From NCBI GenBank assembly GCA_903933115.1, contig CAIZIT010000070.1:62001-126000 (forward strand): 64,000 nt of DNA, in the 5' to 3' direction. Numbering within the stretch: the stretch's first letter is position 1; every line of letters begins with the position of its first letter. Of the stretch, positions 41,968 through 49,620 are shown piece after piece. Source of the stretch: an uncultured Burkholderiales bacterium. Lineage in GTDB: Bacteria; Pseudomonadota; Gammaproteobacteria; Burkholderiales; Burkholderiaceae_C. The notes below the pieces were generated by a model. It worked only from the letters and a program-made list of their open reading frames with translations, was not told where the DNA came from and did not search any database. A program made the translations under genes and the position numbers.

Positions 41968-42756
41968 TCAGGGCTTGAGGCTACAAATTAAAAGGGGATC
42001 GGTTGCAACCTTGACATGTTTGAAAACGCCGGAACGCCTGGGGTCGGATGCATTTTCAAAAGAAAAACGAAATTCAAAGGGACTTGCTAAATTGCCCAGG
42101 TCTTGAGCTGCAGCCTTCGCTTCAAGTATGCCGGGCAAGTCTTCGCTTAAAAACAGTGCAGTCCAATTGTTGCCGAATTGCTCGAGCACAGATTCCTCGA
42201 AATGATGGTGAGCTTGTCTTAAAAATTGTGTTTTTTGGTCGCCGCTCAATAAGAAAATGTTGGCATCCAAGCTCCCAATCAAGTCATCTACTGTTTTTTG
42301 ATTGGCTCGGAGTTTTCTGGAGATGTCAATTTTCTCGTTTTCGCTGAAAAGGGATAACCGGTAGTTGGAGTCTGCAACTTTTAAGAGCAGCTCTGAGGAG
42401 TACATCAGTCTCCTTGTATACTCGGTGAGCGCTTGCATGACCAAAGAGGTCGTGCCGTAGGTGATCATCACCCAAATATCACTCTCTGAGGGTGTTGCAA
42501 ATGAATCATAGGGACGGGTGAAGTAGTAGAAACCAGAAAACAAACCTAGCAACAAAGATAAAATTCCTGGACCTACACCCCAAAGCAAGCTGACAATAAA
42601 AGTGGAGAGAAAAAACAGTTGAAAGGGCAGATACGGTTCAATGTAGGGATGTATCAACAACCGTATGGCCAGTGCCAAGCCCGTCACAAAAACCGCCCCT
42701 AAGTAGCGCGTAAGGAGACTTGAATTGTTCCAATCTTTGGCATTTTTTAAAAGCAT
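41968..42756 (-). CDS. Kinase-less DUF4118 membrane sensor protein
   Basis: A 262-residue protein. Residues about 15-115 form a four-helix DUF4118 membrane domain as in KdpD-type sensors (LLWGVGPGILSLLLGLFSGF). A short coiled coil and a C-terminal domain of about 110 residues resembling a partial PAS fold follow. There is no HisKA, HATPase or GGDEF domain, so it is either a stand-alone sensor or a truncated kinase. The stop is clean and close to the MipA gene end. Its start codon faces that of the hydrolase gene with only 6 bp between them, leaving no room for separate promoters or ribosome sites. Confidence 0.7.
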   Translation of the reverse strand: MLLKNAKDWNNSSLLTRYLGAVFVTGLALAIRLLIHPYIEPYLPFQLFFLSTFIVSLLWGVGPGILSLLLGLFSGFYYFTRPYDSFATPSESDIWVMITYGTTSLVMQALTEYTRRLMYSSELLLKVADSNYRLSLFSENEKIDISRKLRANQKTVDDLIGSLDANIFLLSGDQKTQFLRQAHHHFEESVLEQFGNNWTALFLSEDLPGILEAKAAAQDLGNLASPFEFRFSFENASDPRRSGVFKHVKVATDPLLICSLKP

Positions 42757-42762
42757 GACGCG

Positions 42763-43623
42763 ATGATAGTCAAAAGCAACCTAGAACTCAAGGGGGGCAA
42801 CCATGCGGTGCTCATGCTGCATGGTCTCTCGGGCAGTAATTTAGAGGTGGCCCGAATTGGTCAAAGCCTTCACGCTCGAGGCTTCAGTGTCTTTGCACCC
42901 AACATTGAGGGTTACTGCTTTGATACGCCCACCACGCCCTGGCGCGAATGGATTGAAAAAGCCAAAGAGCATCTGGAGAACATGCTCAACCGCTATGAGA
43001 CCGTCTCCGTTTTGGGGTTGTCCATGGGCGCCACTTTGGCCTTGGCCTTGGCCGAGCAAGAGAACATTGCATCCATGGCGCTTTTAGGTACGGCCATGGA
43101 CTACAAAGGATGGGCCATTCCTTGGTACCGTTTTTTACTGCGACTGGGTCGAATTTTTCCAGACATCAACTTCACTTACAAGGAGGAGTCTCCCTTTGGT
43201 GTGAAGGACCCCGAGCTCAGAGCCAAGATGAAGCAGTCGTTCACCAAACGCAAGTACGCTGAGGCAGGGGGAGAGGAGATCTCATTGAAGCATTTGATTC
43301 AAGGGGATTATTTGATTGAGTATGTTCAGAAAAATCTAGACGCTGTGAGTGCGCCCGTTTTGGTGATTCACGCCATTGAGGATGAAACTTGCAGCGTTCG
43401 AGGGGCGGAGAAAATGTACCAAAGCATCAACTCCAAACAAAAAGAATTCATTTACTTGGGTGACAGTTATCACCTGATCACCTTGGACAATCAGCGTCAA
43501 ACCGTTTTCAATGAGGTCGAGCGATTTTTTTGTGCCAATATCAATGCACTGACGCACACCGAGGTCTTTGATATTCCTAAAATTTACACCAAAGAGCTCA
43601 AACGCTACGCGGCAAAGGTTTAG
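42763..43623 (+). CDS. Alpha/beta hydrolase, carboxylesterase-like (copy 1)
   Basis: A 286-residue hydrolase. The oxyanion strand is LMLHGLSGS, the nucleophile elbow is GLSMG (Ser87), the acid is in AIEDETCS and the His is in SYHLITLD. This matches the Est30-type carboxylesterase/lipase group. It shares the motif YKEESPFGVK with the second copy at 45619 (YKESSPYGVK), so the two are paralogues. It is first in a tight operon with a BLUF protein (1 bp gap) and an MgtC-family protein. The substrate is unknown. Confidence 0.85.
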   Translation: MIVKSNLELKGGNHAVLMLHGLSGSNLEVARIGQSLHARGFSVFAPNIEGYCFDTPTTPWREWIEKAKEHLENMLNRYETVSVLGLSMGATLALALAEQENIASMALLGTAMDYKGWAIPWYRFLLRLGRIFPDINFTYKEESPFGVKDPELRAKMKQSFTKRKYAEAGGEEISLKHLIQGDYLIEYVQKNLDAVSAPVLVIHAIEDETCSVRGAEKMYQSINSKQKEFIYLGDSYHLITLDNQRQTVFNEVERFFCANINALTHTEVFDIPKIYTKELKRYAAKV

Positions 43624-43624
43624 C

Positions 43625-44041
43625 ATGAAATTGATGGAACTCGCTTACGTCAGCCGATCCACTCAAAAAATGAATGAAATTGAGTTCATTAATTTTTTGG
43701 GTGAAATCAGGTATTTGAACAAGAGAAACAACCTCACGGGGATCATGTCCTACAAGCACTCCGGTGTTTTTGGTCATTTGATCGAGGGCTTTGAGTCGGT
43801 CGTGGAGCCCTTGTTTGAAAAGATCAAACTCGACGCCAGACACACCGATGTCACACTCATTCACCGTGCCTTCATCACCGAGAGAAACTACGCCAAGTAT
43901 CCGGTTAAATTTTTCGGTGATGTTGACATCGTGTTCAATGAGTTTGAGGAGGATGAAGACTATTTGGAAATCAGCCCACCTCTTCCCAAGTACCTGGGTT
44001 TGGGCATGATGGAGTTGTCTCGGAAATTTACTTTGAAATAG
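43625..44041 (+). CDS. BLUF-domain protein with atypical flavin site
   Basis: A 138-residue single-domain BLUF protein. The ATG at 43625 (AAAGG upstream) gives Tyr8 (LAYVS), Asn32 and the NNLTGIMSY segment in the expected places, followed by DARHTDV and ITERNY. BLUF domains bind FAD and sense blue light through a Tyr/Gln pair. Here the usual F-x-Q-x-L-E-G reads VFGHLIEG, putting His51 at the glutamine position. The usual Trp near the last strand is Tyr. It probably still binds flavin, but classic photochemistry is doubtful. It lies between a hydrolase and an MgtC gene in one operon. Confidence 0.82.
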   Translation: MKLMELAYVSRSTQKMNEIEFINFLGEIRYLNKRNNLTGIMSYKHSGVFGHLIEGFESVVEPLFEKIKLDARHTDVTLIHRAFITERNYAKYPVKFFGDVDIVFNEFEEDEDYLEISPPLPKYLGLGMMELSRKFTLK

Positions 44042-44075
44042 GCTTTCAAAGCTTGGGTTGCTACAAAAGGGATTT

Positions 44076-44750
44076 ATGAGTATTGATTTGGTGGTTGCCG
44101 TTTTGAGTGCATTGCTGTTGGGCTCCATCGTTGGCGTCGAGAGGCAGTGGCACCGCAGATTGGTGGATTTGAAGACCAACGCTTTGGTGGCCTTGGGGGC
44201 GTGCCTTTTTGTCTGGACATGCAGAACAGGGTTTCAATACCAAGACACGGCCAGAATGGTGGGCCAAATTGTCGTCGGTGTTGGCTTCATTGGTGGGGGA
44301 CTCCTTTTTAGAGATGGCTCCATCACGAAGGGTGTCAACACAGCCACCACCATTTGGTGCTGCGCTGCGGTGGGTGCGTTTTGTGGCCTTGGGCGTTGGC
44401 CTGAGGCTTTGTTTTGTTCCGTGGTGATTGTGTTGGCCAATACCATTCTCAGGAAGGTGGCTCACCAATTGAATCTGCAAATGGGCGTCAATGATTATTT
44501 GGTAGAAACCATTTACTTCGAAGTCGAATGCAGATCAGAAAAAGTCAGTGAAATTGAAGCGCAGTTTGAGGGCTTGATCAAGAGCAACAAGTGCGAAATT
44601 CGCTCTTATGCGATCAGGCAAAAGGAAGAGGCTTCAAAGGTGTTGAATTACGCGCTGATTTTTGATCAGGACCGACTCGAGGAGAAATTGCACACTTTTG
44701 TCAAAACGCTCAACCCTCAGGACATACTGTCCATCAAATGGAGCCGTTGA
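44076..44750 (+). CDS. MgtC/SapB-family membrane protein
   Basis: About 224 residues. Four or five membrane helices (residues about 3-130) carry the family signature (LLLGSIVGVERQWHRR, then GVGFIGGGLLFRDG and GVNTATTIW). A C-terminal ACT-like cytoplasmic domain follows. MgtC proteins affect magnesium or phosphate homeostasis and inhibit the F-type ATPase in some bacteria. The ATG at 44076 has AAAGGG upstream; a TTG at 44058 is less likely. It lies 34 bp after the BLUF gene, suggesting light- or flavin-linked control of ion homeostasis, which is inference. Confidence 0.88.
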   Translation: MSIDLVVAVLSALLLGSIVGVERQWHRRLVDLKTNALVALGACLFVWTCRTGFQYQDTARMVGQIVVGVGFIGGGLLFRDGSITKGVNTATTIWCCAAVGAFCGLGRWPEALFCSVVIVLANTILRKVAHQLNLQMGVNDYLVETIYFEVECRSEKVSEIEAQFEGLIKSNKCEIRSYAIRQKEEASKVLNYALIFDQDRLEEKLHTFVKTLNPQDILSIKWSR

Positions 44751-44866
44751 GCCTCTAAATCCGACGAGCTCCCCTCTCTAAGCGATGAAGGATGGATGTG
44801 CAAAGCCTGGCTTTGGATCCAGGGCTTTCAGATGTGGGTTTCCTTGACCCCCAGTCACCTTGAGGT

Positions 44867-45427
44867 TCAGCGCGGTGAAAACACCCTAGACTGCCTGTAA
44901 TTTCTCTCAAAGTGCTCCAAATAGGCGTGGGCCAATTTGGGGTTGTTCCAGTGAACAATCACGTTTTCTGAGTTGCGATGGGCTGCGGCTTGAGAGTAGT
45001 TGAAACTTCCCGTTTCCACCGTTTCTTGATCAATGATCATGGTCTTGTCGTGGTGGATGGGGTAGGCCGATATGGTCCTTACCTCACAGCCCGCATAGGC
45101 CAGTGCAGCGAGTGCGGCTTGAGCTTTACCACTGCGGTCTTCATTGATGTTGCTCTTTTGGTCGACCACCAAGGTGATTTGGACGCCTCTTTTTTTAGCT
45201 CTCAACAGGGCTTGGGTGATGGGGGCACTGGTGAAACTGTATGCCAAGACTTGAATCTCAGTGTGGCTCGAGTCAATGGCCTTGATCACCAAATCTTCAC
45301 TGCCTTCGTTGGGTGAGAAGGCCACTTCAATGTGACCCAAGGATGCAATTTCCGTAGCTGCATGGCTGACTTGTTGTGTCAAGGCCATGAAGGCCAAAAG
45401 TGCCCAGAGGAGCAAAGATTTTTTCAT
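44867..45427 (-). CDS. Exported phospholipase D-family nuclease
   Basis: About 186 residues with a signal peptide ending near VSHAA. One H-x-K-x4-D motif (HHDKTMIID, then TGSFNYSQAA) places it with the Nuc/BfiL-type single-HKD endonucleases, which dimerise to form the active site and act in the periplasm. The ATG at 45427 is preceded by AAGGA; upstream in-frame codons to 45475 are unlikely to be used. It is divergent from the second hydrolase. Plasmid-type Nuc proteins are relatives, but nothing here indicates a plasmid. Confidence 0.88.
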   Translation of the reverse strand: MKKSLLLWALLAFMALTQQVSHAATEIASLGHIEVAFSPNEGSEDLVIKAIDSSHTEIQVLAYSFTSAPITQALLRAKKRGVQITLVVDQKSNINEDRSGKAQAALAALAYAGCEVRTISAYPIHHDKTMIIDQETVETGSFNYSQAAAHRNSENVIVHWNNPKLAHAYLEHFERNYRQSRVFSPR

Positions 45428-45618
45428 GGATGGGTGTTCCTTACGGATGAAGTGTGGGTTTTTAGAAGTTTTCAAATCAGGTAGGCTTTGATGATTAAGG
45501 CCTCTTTAATTGGGGTAAGTGTAGCTCAAAGCGTTTGATTTTCTTTTGAACAATTGAAGGATAATAATGGCGCCGGATGGTATGTGCCTTCTGATGCCCT
45601 TCACAGAACCTCCCTCAA

Positions 45619-46407
45619 ATGAGTCTCCCCACACAACGCGTCAATCTTTTATTGCACGGACTTTGCAGCACCCCTGATGAATTGCTGTCGGTGAATGGCG
45701 TCTTGAGCCGCGCAGGGCTCAGGGTACAAAACATGATGATTCCTGGTTACTCTTTTGACCCCTCCAAAACTCGGCAAGAGGCGACCAGTCATGAAAGCTG
45801 GATTCAGTCTGTGATCGAGGAGGTTCGAGCCATCCGAGCCCAAGGCATGGGGGTCAACCTGATTGGACTATCAGCAGGGGTGACGGTTGCTTTGGGTGTT
45901 GCTCTTCAAATTCCCAAAGAAATCGATCAACTCATCTTGTTGTCGACACCATTGATCATCGACGGTTGGAACATTCCTTTTTACCATTTTTTATTGCCTT
46001 TGGCTTTGTACACCCCCGTGGGGGCTTTATGGCGCTACAAGGAGTCGAGTCCCTATGGCGTGAAAAATGAGCGCATCAGGCAATGGATTGAGCGAGAGTT
46101 GGTTCAACGTCGTGTGTCCCAAGCGGGAGCCAGTGTTTTGGAGGTTGCTCACTTGAGAGAGCATGATCGACTGCGCCGTGCGGTGATGAGAAATTTGCCA
46201 GGACAAGGATTGCCAAATGTCATGATCATCCACGCCAAGGAGGATGAGGTGGCGGGTTTGTCCAATGTCAAGTGGTTGGAGGAGAGGTGGCAGGGGGGTG
46301 AGGTGCAAACCCTCTTGTTGGACAACAGCTATCACATGATCACCATTGACAATGACCGCGCACAGGTTTGTGCTGAGATTTTAAAATGTGTGAGTCAAGA
46401 GCACTGA
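45619..46407 (+). CDS. Alpha/beta hydrolase, carboxylesterase-like (copy 2)
   Basis: A 262-residue hydrolase with oxyanion strand LLLHGLCST, nucleophile elbow GLSAG (Ser85), acid in AKEDEVAG and His in SYHMITID. It is a diverged paralogue of the hydrolase at 42763 but is not in the BLUF operon. No ribosome site is evident. A terminator serving mainly the opposite strand follows. The substrate is unknown. Confidence 0.85.
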   Translation: MSLPTQRVNLLLHGLCSTPDELLSVNGVLSRAGLRVQNMMIPGYSFDPSKTRQEATSHESWIQSVIEEVRAIRAQGMGVNLIGLSAGVTVALGVALQIPKEIDQLILLSTPLIIDGWNIPFYHFLLPLALYTPVGALWRYKESSPYGVKNERIRQWIERELVQRRVSQAGASVLEVAHLREHDRLRRAVMRNLPGQGLPNVMIIHAKEDEVAGLSNVKWLEERWQGGEVQTLLLDNSYHMITIDNDRAQVCAEILKCVSQEH

Positions 46408-46420
46408 TGCCTTGGCGTAT

Positions 46421-46470
46421 AAAAAAAGCCTGTTCGGCATTCGTTCGCATAGGCGAACAGCTGAACAGGC
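46421..46470 (-). terminator. Intrinsic terminator of the TPR/glycine-rich gene
   Basis: On the minus strand the stem GCCTGTTC ... GAACAGGC, with an inner GTTCGC/GCGAAC stem, is followed by seven T (46427-46421). It lies between convergent genes, about 125 bp after the TPR gene. It may also hinder read-through from the hydrolase. Confidence 0.75.
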
Positions 46471-46594
46471 GATGAGCTCTCATGAATGAAGCGGCCCAGG
46501 TACGGCCTAGGCCATCAAAATAACAGGTCCTTCGAATTCGCTGGACCCTAAGTGCTCGAGTCATGCTTCATGTACATTTTAGGTGTTCGAGCAT

Positions 46595-47455
46595 TTACCA
46601 ATCGTCTGAACCACCACCAGAGCTCGACGAGTCGTCCCAAGAGCTGGAGTCATTGACCCCAAAGTTGGAGCCCCCCATGTCGTAATTGCTGCTGGGAGTG
46701 GGTTGAAATCCATTGTCTTGGAAGCCCTGTCCGGGCATGGGGTTCGAGCCGTTGTGATGGTCCCCCAGCATGTTGTGCATGAGCGCCTCTCCTGCCACCA
46801 TTCCAGCACCCACTGCAGCACCGGTGGCCAAGCCCCCCAAAATGCCTGAGCCCATGGAGGAGCCTCCACCTCCCATCATGCCGGGGCCGCCCATGGGCGT
46901 TGGTCCGTAGCCACTGGGCTGCAATCCACCAGGGTTGCCGCCATAGCCAGGCATTGGGCTGTAGATCTCTCTGGGGCGAGTCATCATGCGAACTATAAAG
47001 AGGATGAAGGCCAAAGCAGCAAATCCAAGCACCCAAGGCAAAAGGCTTGAACCAGAGGAGGAGGGGTGAGTGTTTTGATAGGTGTTGCCTGAGGTTTGAG
47101 CGGGCAATGGCGCTGGAGCGCTCAGCCTGGCCTCTAAGCTTTGGACAGCCTCTTGTTTGGCAAACGGCAGCCCAGGCGCAAGTTTGTCTGCAATTTGGAG
47201 TTCGTCCTTGGCTGCAGCCAATCGACCCTCTTTGGCCAAAATCTCAGCGTGTACAAAGTGAGCTTTGGCGGAGTTGGGGTGGTCGCTCAAAACTTGCTTC
47301 ATCATGGCCTCTGCTTGGCTGAAGTTACCCGATTCAGCGGCCTTGTAGACCTCAGACATGCTGGGGTCAGCGGCGTGTACCCAGCCAAAGGCGATCAAAG
47401 CGCAGCCCAAGAGCCAAGTTTTGGCTGAGCGGTTGAGGAACTGGATATTTTTCAT
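46595..47455 (-). CDS. Membrane protein with TPR-like N-terminus and glycine-rich tail
   Basis: About 286 residues. A signal or anchor segment ends near VHAAD. Two TPR-like helical repeats follow (ESGNFSQAEAMMKQVLSDHP, then AEILAKEGRLAAAKDELQIA), a linker, a membrane helix (LLPWVLGFAALAFILFIV) and a long Gly/Met/Ser/Pro-rich region ending GSDDW. TPR parts mediate protein contacts; glycine-rich tails of this type occur in envelope proteins. The ATG at 47455 has GGAG upstream; 47488 is less likely. No specific function recognised. Confidence 0.75.
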   Translation of the reverse strand: MKNIQFLNRSAKTWLLGCALIAFGWVHAADPSMSEVYKAAESGNFSQAEAMMKQVLSDHPNSAKAHFVHAEILAKEGRLAAAKDELQIADKLAPGLPFAKQEAVQSLEARLSAPAPLPAQTSGNTYQNTHPSSSGSSLLPWVLGFAALAFILFIVRMMTRPREIYSPMPGYGGNPGGLQPSGYGPTPMGGPGMMGGGGSSMGSGILGGLATGAAVGAGMVAGEALMHNMLGDHHNGSNPMPGQGFQDNGFQPTPSSNYDMGGSNFGVNDSSSWDDSSSSGGGSDDW

Positions 47456-47890
47456 AAGCGGAAACTCCGTGTTGAGGATTTTGGACATTTGGGGGTGAAA
47501 TTTCGAATTTCAAGCCCCCCAACTTCGCCCTTCCAATGGGTTATGACATTTTGCACGAAATGTTTGATGTTTTCGTGAATTTAAATCTTACAGATCGGGA
47601 TCACGCTTTCAACCTTTTTCTTGTTGTGTCCATGCCCATCTCAGGGTCATTCAAGGGGGCTTCTGGCGATCTTGACAGGCCAATGCTTAAAAAAAGAGGG
47701 GCTGCTAGAAAAGAGATGGGTCGCAAAGGGATGGGTCGCTAAGGGGGGGTATTGCCGGACTTTAAAAGCCCTACTCTTTTTGAGGGAGATGAATTTCAGA
47801 GGTCTTTGAAAAAATTGCTACCATCGCGGTTTGGATCAAAACTCGTGTTTTAATCCCCTCAGTTCATTTTATTTTCATAAGGATTTTTTC
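47456..47890. other. Spacer with 15-bp duplication
   Basis: A 435-bp region without a supported gene. It holds two copies of GATGGGTCGCWAAGG in tandem (47715-47744). AAGGA at its right end is the ribosome site of the DUF1993 gene. Promoters for both flanking genes are expected here. Confidence 0.45.
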
Positions 47891-48409
47891 ATGTCTGCCT
47901 TGTTGTCCAGTGCCTCCATTCCCGTTTTCAAACTGATGCTTGGGAATTTGCAATTTTGTCTAGAAAAAGCCCAAGCCGATGCTGCTCAAAGAGGGTTTGA
48001 CCCCCAAGTGTTTGTGGACTACAGGCTTGCACCAGACATGTTGCCTTTTAAAAAGCAGGTGATGATCGCTTGTGATGCGGCCAAGCTTTGTGTGGCGCGT
48101 ATTGCGCAGCTTGAGGCGCCTAAATTTGAGGACAATGAGAGCGAGTTTGCTCAATTGATTGCGCGCGTGGCCAAAACCGTTGAATGGATCTCCAGCGTCT
48201 CTCCAGAAGAGATGGACAAAGGAGCCGGTCGTGAAATCACTTTTCCGGTGGGCAAAACCATGACCAAGACCATGAAGGCCGAGGACTATTTGACGCAATG
48301 GGCCTTGCCCAATATGTTTTTTCACATCACCACCACCTACGCCATCTTGAGGCACAATGGCGTGCCCTTGGGCAAGATTGATTACTTGGCTGGTGCAGTG
48401 CCTGCCTGA
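47891..48409 (+). CDS. DUF1993 family protein
   Basis: A 172-residue protein fitting the DUF1993 (DinB-like four-helix) family: LPFKKQVMIACDAAKLCVAR, then the FFHITTTYAILRHNGVPLGK ending that is typical of it. The family is small, cytosolic and of unknown function, common in proteobacteria. The ATG at 47891 has AAGGA seven bases upstream. It is followed in the same direction by a YaeQ gene. Confidence 0.85.
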   Translation: MSALLSSASIPVFKLMLGNLQFCLEKAQADAAQRGFDPQVFVDYRLAPDMLPFKKQVMIACDAAKLCVARIAQLEAPKFEDNESEFAQLIARVAKTVEWISSVSPEEMDKGAGREITFPVGKTMTKTMKAEDYLTQWALPNMFFHITTTYAILRHNGVPLGKIDYLAGAVPA

Positions 48410-48531
48410 GAGGCTCAATCGTCCAGACCTTAACGCTCTAAGGACAAGAGCGGTGCTTGCACCTGATCAGGGACTTGTTGGGCCTCTCGCCCTCAAGTCC
48501 CATTTTTACACCTATACCTCACACTCCTCCT

Positions 48532-49095
48532 ATGGCCATCAAGTCCACCATCTACAAAGCCAATTTGCAAATCGCAGATATCGATCACGGCTACTACGCC
48601 GATCATGCGCTCACTTTGGCCAGGCATCCCAGTGAGACCGATGAGCGCATGATGGTGCGCTTGGTGGCACTCTCACTGAATGCATACTTGCTCAATGATT
48701 TGTGCCAAGGCGATGCCACTTGGGCATTTGGTGCGGGTTTGTCGGACCCGAACGATCCCGATATTTCTTTGACCGATTACACGTCAAGAAAGCGCGTATG
48801 GATTGAAGTGGGGCAACCCGATGAAAAGCCCTTGGCCAAAGCGTGCTCCCAGTCGGACAAAGTCTTGGTGTATGCCTTCAATCACGCCAGGGGGATTTGG
48901 TGGAACGCATTGAAAAACAAAGTCTCTCGTTTGGAGAAGTTGAGTGTTTGGGGTTTGGACCATGAGGCAACACAATCGTTGGTCTCGATGGCCGAGAGAA
49001 GCATGCAGCTGCAAGCCACCATCCAAGAGCAAACGCTCACCCTCAGCAGTCACTTGGGAAGCATCTCGATCGAGCCCACCCTCATGGTCGCTTGA
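48532..49095 (+). CDS. yaeQ: YaeQ family protein
   Basis: A 187-residue protein beginning MAIKSTIYKANLQIADIDHG, the standard YaeQ N-terminus, with LTDYTSRKRVWIEVGQPDEK in the middle. YaeQ has a PD-(D/E)xK nuclease-like fold and unknown function; E. coli YaeQ was once proposed to affect haemolysin expression. The ATG at 48532 is chosen from the conserved start. It is probably co-transcribed with the DUF1993 gene. Confidence 0.9.
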   Translation: MAIKSTIYKANLQIADIDHGYYADHALTLARHPSETDERMMVRLVALSLNAYLLNDLCQGDATWAFGAGLSDPNDPDISLTDYTSRKRVWIEVGQPDEKPLAKACSQSDKVLVYAFNHARGIWWNALKNKVSRLEKLSVWGLDHEATQSLVSMAERSMQLQATIQEQTLTLSSHLGSISIEPTLMVA

Positions 49096-49128
49096 AGCGT
49101 CTCGAAGAGGCGAGAACCCTCAGCATTT

Positions 49129-49569
49129 TTAAACCTGAGGTGTCGATTTGAGAGGGGTCTTTTTGATGTACAGGTGCACCAGTTTGAGCGCCAAGGGCCC
49201 TAATGCTTTAGACAAAATGTGTCTGTGCTTGGCAAATTTCAAATAGGCCCATGACAAGAGCCCTTGGAGTCTTGGGGCGCCAAGGAGCTGAGCATAGCGC
49301 TTCATACCCACCAATTCATAGGCCTTGGCAAATACAGCGACACCGTCCAGCAGTTCACCTGTGCTGGTTTTGCCCTTGATGCTTTTCATGGCCAATTCGC
49401 AGCTGAAGCCGTGACGCTCTACTGAGAAGTCTTTGCCCGTGATGTCTTCGAACTTTAAAACACCCCCTTGATCCTTGTGTTTGAGCAAGTCCATCTCTGC
49501 CAAGCACAAGGGGCAACTGCCATCAAAAAACAGGGTGAGTGCGGGTTGTTGTGCAGAGACGTCTTGCAT
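49129..49569 (-). CDS. DCC-family (DUF393) thiol-disulfide protein
   Basis: A 146-residue protein with the DCC motif FFDGSCPLCLAE near residue 15, a thioredoxin-like CxxC. Known DCC proteins are predicted thiol-disulfide oxidoreductases. It is 51 bp downstream of the Rieske oxygenase on the same strand and may be co-transcribed, but it is also common as a stand-alone gene. A role in that pathway is unproven. Confidence 0.85.
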   Translation of the reverse strand: MQDVSAQQPALTLFFDGSCPLCLAEMDLLKHKDQGGVLKFEDITGKDFSVERHGFSCELAMKSIKGKTSTGELLDGVAVFAKAYELVGMKRYAQLLGAPRLQGLLSWAYLKFAKHRHILSKALGPLALKLVHLYIKKTPLKSTPQV

Positions 49570-49620
49570 GGATCAATGGGGGCTAAAGATCAAAGGGCTC
49601 AGGGGCTCAGGGTGCTCGAC

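Noticed and set aside
45428-45618. Regulatory RNA between the nuclease and hydrolase genes
   Set aside because: No stable conserved structure or promoter-terminator pair could be seen.
47536-47742. 68-codon frame before the DUF1993 gene
   Set aside because: Its C-terminal part is only the 15-bp duplication translated, with no homology or ribosome site.
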